Shown here: positions 1 through 13,300 of the stretch, piece by piece | How the letters are laid out: every line of letters starts with the position of its first letter | Position numbering within the stretch: the first letter of the stretch is position 1 | Source: Cocos nucifera | Taxonomy: Eukaryota > Streptophyta > Magnoliopsida > Arecales > Arecaceae | Direction of reading: 5' to 3' | Length of the DNA: 64,000 bases | Assembly (NCBI GenBank): GCA_006176705.1 | Contig: QRFJ01000057.1 | Coordinates: 277,712-341,711, forward strand | The notes under the pieces: generated by a model | Told to the model about the DNA's origin: nothing | Database searches by the model: none | What the model saw: the letters and a program-made list of their open reading frames with translations, nothing else | Translations under genes and position numbers: made by a program

Positions 1-1318
1 CATATAAAGAGTTTCCGTATATTTTATCACATCTCATGCCAGACAATCATGATTCATGAGATGAACGTCATGGATTCCATTTCTTAAAATGAGCCATGTA
101 CGCAGCACATGGCTAGATCCGTCTTCCGGAACCAAATGTAATAAGTTATAGCCATAACTGGAAACGAAGAGGAAAGCCATGGCTCACGTATTAGACCAGC
201 CGGACCTGGTGAACAACTTAAATCATGCAACATGGACGGCAGGTGAGTGCATTGGACCCCTGCAGTGAATAGAGTAGACAATATCCTAACCCTTCGAAAC
301 GAATCAGTAGCGGGGTGCTTTAAACTCGTTGCAGCCAATTAAGGAATGCAAATGGGAATGCCATGGACCATAAATGACATCGATTTGGCATCAAACCAGC
401 ACCGTGGAAAATGACGGATAGGCATGGTCAAACCAAAAAGTTTGGACTCATGGCACCTAATTCTGAGACAAGACCTCTAGTTCACAGGTGGAGAATGGCT
501 CGTAGGATGACAGCACAACATTTTGTAACTTGCTGCATGGGCATTCATTTGAAGGCTTTCTGTTATCTTCATGGCAATCACCAGAGAAGAAAGCACATCA
601 TCGGAATGCGGGCAGATGCCATCAATTAAACGTGGCTCGGTTCATCTAAACCTCAAGGAGGTTTTCCAGGCTCCTCCATAGAAGATGCTGCCGACGGTAG
701 CTAAAATTGACCCATTAGTGCCTCTTAGAAATGGAAACAATCTTCCACCAGAGCAAATCCATATTCTATAATGAAAACCAAGTAGACATGCATAAACTCT
801 TGGCATAAGGGTTGCATCGAATTGAGAGATTTCTCGTTTCCAATAGAACTTTCATATAAAGAGCATTCTTTCATACATTGCGCGGGTGATATCTGTTCAA
901 CAAACACGGAAACAGAGTAATGGTGGTGCTCCCCCTCATATGCTTAAGAAAAAGGCAGCACCAACCGACCACTCTCACGCCGCTTTCAAAGGATCACAAA
1001 CAGCAGGTAATTGCAGATAACAAGCCTATACAAACTCCCAGCCATAGCAAACATAACTCTGATTCACTCTCTAACCGACCAAGCTTAGCCTTATCCAATC
1101 CCTATGCTGGTTATCGACCATGCCTAGATACTAATTTGCTGGCTCTTAATATTTGTAGGCCATTTCTTACTTCATCCTCACCTCGGCACAGCTTGTATTC
1201 CAATATAGCTACAAAACTGGAGCTCACAAACATGCATCTAGGAAACTACATATGTATCCTTTTGCTGCCCATGCTGCTTACTGTGAAGATAGCCACCTAA
1301 ATTCCTCACTAAACTACT
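1..1318. other. Region downstream of CSI3, no gene supported
   Basis: This stretch lies just past the stop codon of the minus-strand CSI3 gene. Its part nearest 1318 should hold that gene's 3' untranslated region. Short open frames occur on both strands (for example 411-629 plus and 920-1300 plus), but none shows a recognisable domain, a biased composition or splice partners. I could not fix a poly(A) site by eye. Confidence 0.5.
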
Positions 1319-4300
1319 TTACATGCCATCACTGGATGTCCGATTTGACCATATGATCTCAATCTCAAGGGTTCGTGATGACCCATCCCTGTTACCATCA
1401 TGGTTGAGGCTGAAAAATCCACTGTATACTCCTTCAGTCACCACTTTGTCTATCTGAATGGTGACCCTCCCAAGAGTTGTCTGCAGTTTTCATGAAATAT
1501 TTCAGTATGAGATATTAAAACTCGCTGTGTCTGAGCACTAGAACAAATTGTACTCAATATAGGAATTTTGCATACCTTTCCAAATGTATTCTTGCTTTTG
1601 CAGAGTATATATAGCTTCTGTCCTTTTGGGGGGACATCGAATGCCCAGGTAAAACCCTCCTTCCATTCCGGGCATGTGCTATGGTTCACAACCTAAATAA
1701 TAGTCCAAGCTGTTAGCATCGAAGGGCGGAAACATGTTATATGGAAATAATAACTAAAATATGTTGGCTTCGGTCATTCTTTTTCCTTGGGGAGGGAGGT
1801 GGTGACTTTGAAAGTTTCTCTAGGAGCATACCTTGGTTTGCCTTGGAGGGTCATTTCCTATTTTAAGCCGACAGAAAGCATTTGTGCTCCCCATAGTCTG
1901 CTTCAAATTATTCCCACGCTTGATGGTCACGGTTAGGCACCCTGGTAAGCAGTGTAGCAAACTATCTGCTCTCTCGTGGAAGCTCGGTGGGCAGGTTTTC
2001 ATGAGTAGTTGCAGTATAGGAATGGCTTCAGCAGCAATCAAGGCTTGTGCCTTTGCAATGTCTTCATTCATCTGGGACCATGATTCTTTCAATAAACAAA
2101 GAGTGTCCAGCACAGACTCTTGAGCAGTCTCACTTCCAGCCTTCAACGCACCCACCAAATGCGGAATGCACAGGGTGGCTGCTTCAGACGTGCGGAGTTT
2201 TTTGAAATTGGAAAATATCACATAGATGGTTCTCAGGACTTCCTCATTAATGGTTGCTGTGGACCACAACTCTTTCTCCAAGGCAGCTGCAAGAAATCGA
2301 ACAATTGCACCAATACCGTAAAAATATAGCTATTCCTAAAGTTGAAAAAGGGTACGTTATGAAACTAAAAATTATTCATCTGCCAACCATATAAAATTTG
2401 GCTTACCAGCCTGCAGTAGAACTTTCATGGTATATATCACTAAAACATGCATTTCTATCTTTATGCACCAATATTACAGTGCTAAGTAACAATTGCATAC
2501 CAATTGCTAAAAACAGAGAACAAATAAAAAAATTAATTGCAGTTTATTTCAACAATAAAGGCATCATTCCATTGGGAGAAGTGACCAGCAGACGGTACAA
2601 TTGTTAATGTTACTCTTCTACAAAATATGATCAATTCATGGCTGATTATGATAAAGGTGTACTTAAGCAGCTCTGAATACATTGAAACTCAAGCACCCTT
2701 AAGACCACACTAACAGTGAAGGGGCTGCGATCCATTTCAAACTATAGCTTAGTTGTCTCAAGAGATCAGAATCAGAGGGTAAAAAATGCAAGAGAATGGC
2801 TGCATCACACGAAAACCAGCAGATCAGAAGAAAATCACCCTACTAACTATGGATGGAAGTAGCATTTAGAATGTCAAGAAGGAAGTTCTTAAATTAGGAA
2901 AGAGGAGCCTGTTTGGGTTTTTACCTGGTTTTGAGCAACTCAAGCCAGGTCTTCCAACTGGTCAAGCACATTAGTAATCCAACATAGGTGACAGAAATCA
3001 TGAAATGAAGAGTGTGGAAGTGTAGGAGGACATTGCATGCAAACAACATAATGCTTTGAAACTTTTCCTGAAACTCAAAACTAAAATGTTTCAGTGTTGC
3101 TTAGAACTAATCCAATACTAGGTTGGTCTCGGAGTGACAGCTGAAACTAACTTTTGGTGTCAAATTTGATTGTATTAATGGGATATTATACTGATTTGTC
3201 ACTTTTTTCTTTCAATTAAGGAAGCATTTCACTTTAAAATTAACTTGGGACTTGACTTTTAAGATGATTTAGGAGCACGAAAACAATACACTCCAAAAAG
3301 ATCTAGAGGGAATTAAAATCACAACGTAACTTTCATTATTCCAAAATTGAAATCTCACAGTACTAAGATAGCCTCACATTGGACTACCGTCAACAATATA
3401 ATATTCTTCGTAATGATGTCTAATTCATTTTCTTGGATTGATTTATTTTTCTTTAGGGTTTCTTTTTCATGAATTTAATCAATTTTTTTATATTTTATAG
3501 TTTTTAAATGAAATTGGTGAAAGTAAAGCCAAAACACTGAAATTACTGAAGCAGAAAACTCATTTTGTTGGGGTGAAGCCGAAACAAAAACAGAGCTTTC
3601 AAACCTTCGAAAAAAAAAAAAAACCTCACCAAGACCATAATTATTCTATGTCCATCTAACAGAGGTGTTAGCTAACAATAGTGATCTTTCATCTTGACAG
3701 GCCAAGGTATCCCTCAGGTGATTCTAGGACTCCCAAAAAGAGTCATAAGAAAACAAATGCAACTAGACTACCACCACATTATCCCATTAATATGGTATGT
3801 TTTAGTAGAAGGACTCAAATTTCAAATCTCCACACAAGGATTGAGCAAAATTATATGGCTTAATCAACTTTAAATCAACCTGGTAGTACCTTACGACTTA
3901 CAAATTCCTGGACGAACCAATTAGCAGCTAGGAGAGGATTACATAAAAGGATTACTTTTTTTCACCATGATACATTTTAGCTTAGCTAACATGATTCCAA
4001 TTGATAGGGCAACTTACTGCTTAAAGGGATCAAGGTACAGAATCAGAGTTTATTAGATTTGAAGCTCCCTGCACTAGGCAATCTACTTGTTTAGGTGCTA
4101 AACTGCCACTAGGCAATCTGTTTGTTTGGGTGCTAAACTGCCACTAGATAACAAAAGTGCTATTTATAAGCACGAATAATAAAGAAATAATGAGAAATGC
4201 ACAGACCATAGCCAACTAAATAAAGAAGCTTAGCAATTAAAAAAGTGGTGATTAGATTGTGGTCTGGTGATTCCAAAGTGCAATCGATGACTGTGGCCTA

Positions 4301-7300
4301 ACAAACATTGGTTGGTTCATGATGCTTTGACAATGATGGTCCAATAAGAAAATTGTTTCTAAAGCCTGTTAGAGTGATCTCATTCAACGGTGAAACTACA
4401 TGAAGAATATAAATTTTTTTACAATAAACCCAAGAACCGATTCCTTATATTAATACCCCGTATCTTTGACGAGCAAAAGTTGGAGAGTTAGAACAATGCA
4501 ATAAGTAGCAGAAAACGATATTCTTAAATAATACATATGCAGTGGTGTATCTATGTAGACAAACTATTGATACATAATTTACAGATATAGTATATATAAA
4601 GTATTTATTCTTAAGGATTAAGCATTATATCTGAAAAAAATAAAACCCAGTGAAACTTAAAAGGTGATTGTCACCAGTCTATTCTTTTATGTATCTTCTA
4701 GCAAATAAAAAGTTAGGGATTATAAAATATTCGTTAGGGATTATAAAATATTCGTCCCTTTTGAAAGTCCAATTCCAGAATAATCCCACTTTTGCAGATA
4801 AAGACAGGTTAACCCTAGTACTTTTGACTTAATGATAAACACCATTGGCTTTTTTATTTTAAATGACCATCTTATCCTTTAGTTACAGACTCCAAAGGAC
4901 TTCATGCTTGTCACTTCTACTCCTGACTACTCTAAATTCTTATCTCTTCACTCAGGCCATCACCGGTCCTCCATCCATCATCATGATCACCTGCCATACT
5001 AGAACTAGAGTACCTGCTGTCACCCCCATCCTGTCCATCTTTAAGGCACCTGCCATGCCTCTTTACTCACGTGGCCTCTTATAAGGTTACAGGAACCAAA
5101 TACCAGAATTCTTGTAAACTATGAGAGCCAGTTGTTGTTCTAAATTCTATATGGCAAAATAATCTCATGTACCCTGGGAACCATACAGGTAGATTCTTTG
5201 CTTTTAAATTTTCTGGAGAAGTGGAACTGATGTTCTGCAATCTGAGGGAAACTTATGAACGTGCCTATCTGCAGTGAGTGCTAATGTGGCTTTCCAACAA
5301 GTACCAGTTAAAAGGATTTCAGAACACATGCTCTAACGTGCATCATAAAAACTAATCCGATGCCCCTCATATTGGAAAAGACTTTCTATGTGCTCATAAT
5401 TTTCATATGGAGAAGCCAGCACCCACAGCATGGATAAACTTGTGTGGAACAGTTAAAATATGATGATGCCATCAAATTAGCAAGGAAATCATTGTAAGCC
5501 TCAAACAATTTGGTGGAAGTGTCCCACAATTGATTATACTTGTTTGTGCGCTTAATCATATATTTAAATACATAATGACATACATCACACAGCAGGTTCC
5601 TCTCCATATTGTATATGCAACTGGCTAGTTCATTTATTTTACATGCAATCAAAGTCATAAATTACCCTCATCTGCTACCTAGGTAAATTACAAGAAAAAG
5701 TTGGATGTTAACGTGTATATATATAAATCAAATTCTAATTTTTTATCATCACATGCCATCTTTTGGATGGACTAATTGTTACAAGCTCTTCCAGATAGCT
5801 TGAAAGAAAGATCCACTGTCAGAGTTATAAAGCTACTTGCTGTGTTGCTTACTGACTTAGTTTTAAAATTTGACAAAGCTGATTGAATGTTGTAGGAAGA
5901 ACTCAAAGCCTGACATCAATCTTGTTAATGATAAACAAAAGAAATTAGGACTTGAGTGGAAGAAAGATGCTGGATTGCAATTGGTGCAGGTCTTTCCATT
6001 CAAGAAGTAACAGGGCAGCAAGCCTTCAAAGCGGTCCGGATGGGGGCTATGGTTGGCATCTTAATTTCCTGGCACCATGGGCAGATGTGAGGGCAAATCG
6101 AGTGGAGAGGAGGAGATTACAAGTCAGCAGACTTCAGGTGTTATTCTGTGAATCTATGACTTTGGGGTAAGATGGTCATTTAGAGAAAGAGGCTAATTGA
6201 GTTTAGCGATGGCTGAAAGGCAAGGGCTATCTCATCCTATTCACCAGATAGCAAGAGTCACTTACCTTTATCCATAAAAGAGGGACTGGTATGAAATTAG
6301 GCTATCAAAAAGGATCAATACATCAAAATCCCTAACATATATTGTCATCATGAAGTGAGAAAGTAATGTTAGTAAAAGTGAAAAGTTATTACTTCATTGA
6401 ATATATCAGTTTTTACAAAGAAATCTTGCACTTAGATCTATACTGAGAAAATGTTCCTTTTTTGATATTATTAACATTGACAACTCAAATATAACCTAAA
6501 GAATGTTTCCCTATTTAGGTTTGCAATCCAAAAGAATATGCTTATAAGCATTTTATTATTGCATGCTAGGAAAACATCAAGGAGATTTATTTGAAAATGA
6601 TGAGGTTGGCTTTGTATGAACAAAAGCATTCAACTAAGATGGCATAGAAGCATAGACTGAGTTATTACAGTAGGACTGCTAAAGTGAAGGTGAAATAAAA
6701 TCAAGTACACAACAATGATGAACATGAAATAGCATTAAATGATATTAAATTGACAAAGAAAAACTACAGTCATAATTCTCATATGCATATGCAACTAAGA
6801 CTGATTTTAAGGCTGCAGCAAGGGGTGTGATCCACATATGATTAGGATCAGCAACACCAAAGAGATGGGTTAAAACTTCTTGGTTATGGTTGTAAGTAGC
6901 GCGTAAAGGTAAAATTTATCTGAAAACGCAGCAACAATCTGGAATTAAGATGTCTAACCGTATCACTGAATTATTATAAATAATGACTTACCAGTCAGAG
7001 ATCTAATGAGCTCGTTTGAAACATATTCTTGGAGTGTATGATTTGAGAATAAATATTTAATCAACAATGCAGACTGTGCAGCAACTTCAGTATTTGATGA
7101 CAGCAGCAGTTCCTGCACTACCAATATTCCCCCGGCCTCTGCTACTGCACGCCTATTTGTCCTGCTATGCATAACTAAGCTTTGCAAGGCACAAATTGCT
7201 ACCATTTTCATCTCTTCTGTTGGCTGGTCTTCCAGAAGGCTAATTAGTGCACGGCATGCAGATACAGAATCACTCGCTCTAGCAAGTGCATCATGCTGGA

Positions 7301-10300
7301 AAAGATCACCCAATGCAAGAGTTGCCATAAACTTCGCAGGCTGAGATCTAGTTTGTGGATCTAACAAATACTGGGAAAGAGGAGCTATTGCATATTTGGA
7401 AACTTTCATTTCTCGCACTCTCACATTGTTAAATAAAGCTTCTAGCAGTCTACCAGCTGCTTCTTCACATTGATGAGACCTTAGTAGCTCTAGCAGTGCA
7501 TCTATGGCACCATTCTCAGCCATCAATACAGAACTTGAAGCATTATTTCTCTCCTGCACAATGAGAGCACTGAGAGCTACTGTGATGGTACTCTTCATTG
7601 TTGAGTGCAACAACCTCACAAGCACTAATAATGAAACTTTGAAGTAGTATTCAGAATTAGATTGGAGGACGTTTGATAGAACTAGTGCTGCTGACTCCCA
7701 TAATGCATGACTTGGTTGGGGATCATCCTGGACAATGACTTTTGAAAGCTCAAAGATGCCCCCAGCATCAGCTACAGCTTTGGGCCAGCTAACAGAAATA
7801 CTCTCTAGTGCTTTAATCGCAGTCTGCTGTAAGCTCAAAATTCCAATTCCAGCAAGCTGTACAAGAGGAACCACAGCATTTTTCGTAGTAATATCCTGCT
7901 GGAAATGTTCCTGTTCCAGAAGATGAGACAGCAATTCAGTGCCAAGCTGCTGGATGGCTTGGGATGGGGACTCCAAAAATGATATCAAAGGCTCAATTAC
8001 TTGACTTGGAGTTAATTTCAAAGTTGTGAGGCTTTGTGGCTTCTCCAGAATATTTACAAGCGCTTGCAAGGCACTGTGTTGCCCCCACATGGTAAAATCT
8101 GGACGTTGTAAAACCAAAAAAAGAGGTTCTACCATTCTTGCAGCAGCTGAACTTTTAGCAATACCACTGTTATTCGTTAGAATGCGAAGCAACTCTGCAA
8201 TTGAAGAACTAACAGAACTAGGTGCATCGAGGATCATCTCAAGTGAACTGTCAATAATTCCAGCTTTAACCATGTCCAGCTTGCACTGAGGCCGGTCTTT
8301 TCCCAATTTTATAAGAGCACTTATACTGGCCTCTGAAAGTTGATAATTCATCCTAGAAATAAATCTAACAAGAAGATCCACAACTTCATTTGTTGCTGCA
8401 ATATCTGCATGGTGTTCATCATCCAGCAATCTCTCAAGAGCTCGGACACCGGATTCAACCACCACTATTGAGTCTGACATCATTAGCAATATTAAGTGCT
8501 GTATGCATTCTGACACAATTGGCATTGCACGTACACTTGAGTTCCCAAATAAAACATAGCAGAGATCAGCGGCATTTTTCTTGAGTTCCAAGGATGAGCT
8601 GGCTGACAAAATTCTGTAAAGACTATCAAGTGGATTACTATCAACATCAGTCAATGCCGATGCCTTGGAAACATTTCCAGCAGTCAGTTTGATCAATGCA
8701 ACAAGTGCAGCATGTTGTTCCCTCTCAGATCCTGCATCAAGCATGTCAACTAGTGGTTGAATAGCTTGCCTGGCCATTTCAGTGTCTCTGATACTTTCTG
8801 CATCAAAAAGTTCCTGCAAAGTCCTTGCAGCACTAAATCTAGCATTTCTTGAGCCCAAACATAGAACAGCTATGAGCTGATTCAAAGTGCTTAATGAAGC
8901 TTCATGGTGAAGCAGGTCAGAGTTGCTGTACAAGATTCCCAAAAGATCAGTTATGGTGGTTTCAGTTGAGTCTTGAGGACTCAAAGAGAGATATTTAGTT
9001 AAAGCTTCCAGAGCCCCAGCTTCAGCCATCACCAGTTTGTTTGCCTCATTTCCTTCTGCTATTTGAGTCAGAAGGCAAACAGCGATTGGAGGTGCACCTG
9101 GTCTATCTGGCATTGGTCTCAGAAGGTCAACTAATAAGGGTATGGACTTGCGGGCAGCTGCACCATTTCTCACATCTTCTATCTCAAAGAGATGCTTCAA
9201 AACAACTTGACCAGGGTTATTTTCCAAATCAAATTCTTTAGACAAAGCGACAAGATTTGGCATATCGGATTCTATGTGTCCAATCAAAGTTATTGCACCT
9301 CCAACAGCACCAGAATTTGCAATAGCAAGCTGTATCCCTCTACTTCCAGTACAAACAAGACTAGCCATGGCTTGAGCAGCAAAGTATTTGTCAGCAACTT
9401 CATCAGACTTCAGCAACAAAGCAAGAGATGGTATTATCCGCATGGTGGCTGAAGATTGAACCACCATTTCATCTTGGAACAAAATAGCCAAGAGAAGGGC
9501 ACTAGCCCATATTCCCTCTGTATCTACATACTCTGCCTGAAAATGAAGAATGTTTACAATAGTAAAACCAGTTTAGATGAATACACAAATAATATACTTA
9601 AATTGATACTACTCAAGCAAACAAAAGACATACAAGCTGATCGGAGCTTGAACATGAACCATATATAACTGCAATCTTGACAACATTCAGATTTGTTTTG
9701 TTTAGTTATCAGTCAAGTTTTTAAAGTAGAGAGAATCAATTATTGATCATACAACTCTCATAAAAGAAATATTCTCATCATCTATTATTTTTTGTAAAAA
9801 CATTGCAAGATTGTCTCAGAAAAATTGTCCAAACAAGTAGAGGGATATCTTCTTAGATAAGAAAAGTTGGTCATCTCAAATTTTGCTATTTCTGCTGCAA
9901 AAACTATCATCAAATTGTGGTATCTGAAACAGTCTGAACTTTTCTTTACCACAGCTTCCAGCAGCTTCAGCATTGAAAGTAGTTAAGATTGCTTTTGTTA
10001 ACTTATAAAGGAAAAAAAGCACCTCTCAAAAAAAAAAAAAAAAGAGGAAAAAAGGAAAAAAGGTCATTTCTTCAGTTTTTATGTAATACTTGAAAAGAAA
10101 GCAAAATTTTGACTCTAGAAATGGATAAGACAGTTCTGAAGATGACATTTTCATCAGAAACCCATAGGCTGCAAGGACCATTCACAGTGTGATCACACAA
10201 AAAGGAACTTGGAGAACAAGGTCATCAATTTTCTTTCTTTGTTCATTGTTATAGAAGCATTTTAAAAACATGTTCAATTAACTTTGTGTATACAATTACA

Positions 10301-13300
10301 TACTGGGTTAGATCATTTATGGAAAATTTAAAAGCCTTCATCCATTTTCTTTTTATATATATCTATGTGTGTACATATACATATATGCATAAACATGGTG
10401 CTGAATAATGCCATGGTGATTCTACTTCTCTGACCTAGAAAATGAAGTAACTAATAAATAAAGCCATCAATTCATAGTGATTGAGCATGGCAAAGAAGTT
10501 TAATGGGAAACCTACATAATCAATTATACCTCACTTAGGGTCTGAACACTTAAATCAAGACAAGCATGTGATCACACACTTGCAAGCATGCTTTTGTTTT
10601 GTAAGGAAGCATGCATATGTACACATATAGTCATGGTACGCCATATTGGTGTATACCGGGTATACAGTACCACAATGATATCAAACTAGTATGCAGCTGG
10701 GGTAGAATGGGCGGACGTGGGTGTCTGGAGGTATGGGCATACTGACACTCTACCAAGAGGTATTGATACAAGGTCCGGTACCAAGTGAACTTTGCATTTT
10801 ACCCATATCTAATTTTTTCTGTAAGTAGTCATCCACTTAAAATAGCCTTTGCACAAATCACAACAACACAATAACCATAAAATTATTGCCAATAATAACA
10901 AACCTTACCCCAAATCAATTTTTAGATATAAGAATCCATAGTTTTTTTCCACATCTTCCAACCATATTAATTCTTATGTTATTCCCTCTTTTCACAGCCT
11001 TTTCTATAAATTTGAACCTACTTACTAGGGCTTCCTTATATCTTCAATGTGCATGCCCTTGCCATCTTGGTTCTTCACCATGATTTTCTCTAGGTCAAAC
11101 TCCTATACGCATTTTAACAAACATATTTCTCACAGCATTGTCTTGCTTTATCTGTGGATCAGAGTTGGTATATTTTTGCTTTGACATAGACCCAAAAGTC
11201 CAGACCACTTGTCATTCTCAAGGTATATGTAGAGCATGTAACACCACAGAAGCATCTATTATTTATTTATTTATTTATTTATTTATTGGCGCTCAAGGTA
11301 CATGCAGTGCATATATTCAGCCATTTTTAGCCATTTAGGCATCCGCTTGAACATTTGTGTAGCCATTTACCATGCTTAACCCATTAACTGATGATCCAGC
11401 AGAAGATTAAAAATCTTAATGCACCCCACGCTAGATGTATTAGATTAAGCCGATAAATAGTAAATACCTTATTATATATGCCACCTAAATTCTATTACAA
11501 TTAGATTGTTTATTTTCTTCCTTTTCTAAAATTTTAATATGTTTGTAATGCTAGATCCCCTTGTATTAAATTTTTCTCCTGTCACTTATACCATTCACAA
11601 TAATTTATGCTAATAAATTGATTTACAATTTGCTTCTAATTATTAACTTAGACAAAGCAGCTTATTTTGTAAAGATTGTATACTTTTTCTATGGCATGGT
11701 TGGAAGCTTAAGGAAGAATCCCGGAAAGCTTGCGATAACATTAGACGTAGGCCTTGATAGGAAGTTGGTGAACGAGGATTCTATTCACAAAATCAATCTT
11801 AAGTAGTTGGGACAATGCTTGATGATTATGATTTTGATTTGTTTAAACAATGCAAATTTTGTTATAATCACTAAACTGTTTGAATGAATCAAGATTGGAG
11901 GGTGTTAAGATGGTCAATTGGTTGGGCTGCCCTAGTAATCTTAGAAGCATCGCTCATTGTAGACCGAGTTAGGATTGTGTAATCGTGGGTTAGGTGTAGG
12001 CTGAAACTTGTTTCCCATTTAACAAGTCTGTTGGGTTTGGCCATGGTTGTCAATCAATGGGCAACTAAGAATCAAAATAAAATATTGAATTCATGTAAAA
12101 AACTATGCACCAGGATCTGGTATATACACCCTTCATACCAGCTCTATTCAAAGGTTTAAAGAGACAAATTAATACAAGGGCAAAGAATAAAAGGTAGAGT
12201 GTATATGCAAATTTTACATCAAAATCTCCTTATAATAGCAACGTCATGCCCAATTTCTTCCTCAAAAAGGAACCTTGAACCAGTTCTCTCCCTTTCTCAC
12301 TATTTTTGCTTCTGAAATAAGGAGGTGGCAAGACAAGACTTGGGCTGGTTTTAGGGTGCATATGGCTTGCCCATGATGTAGCCAAACTAGACCACCACTA
12401 GCGAATGTTTCAATTAATAAATTTTCATAACCGTTCCACATGTTTTGTTTTGATTCTTTTACTTTTTGCCCCCCATTAGTCAAAGGTATCTTCCATTGTT
12501 TGACTTTGGTAACCAACGCTATCTTTATTCTATGAAGTTGCACATTACAACAAATGAAACTCGACAAGATCAATAAAGGCGATGCAAGTGAAAGGCATAT
12601 CACATGTACAAAACACATCATCCGAAATTTCCACAAAAACTTATGTCAAAATCTTAGCAGACTACAAAAGTAAAAATGTTTGTTGTGATAAACCATTATC
12701 TTAAGCCCATTTCAGACTTCAGCAAGCTGTAGCCGATGATCAATATTTGAAATCAACCCTTTCTATAACTAAACCTGAATAGTTAGGCTCCTATTTAGAC
12801 CATAAAAATTCCTAACTTGGGTTTGGTATTTAGAAAAGTTCAATATTACCAACCCCCATATCTCAGTAATTTATCATGATTGGCTACAAACCATGAACTA
12901 TTTACACAATATTAGTGGGGGACGGAAAAAAACAAGTACATACCTTTGTCCTTATTACAGATTTATAGAGTTAGATTTGGATGGCGTGGGCATCTTGACA
13001 CTTATTTCTTTAATATCAAAGCACGGAAGAAGGCTTGATTGAATAAAATTTTAGTTACAAGAAATTTCATCATAGAATTGATTAGCGCTCAAAGATATGC
13101 CTTAAAAATTTGCCAGTTTGGCAAAGAAAGAACATGGAACTTTCTAGCAACTGCATTATACTTACAGATTTGCCAACGCTACGTTAAAGGATTGTGGCTT
13201 CTGGTTCCTTCTATTGAGTGTTGAGCTGATCTCCACCATTTTCATCATAGTTATCTTGACAATTCAGTGTTCCTAGCATATTTCAAACATATTCCCTGTA

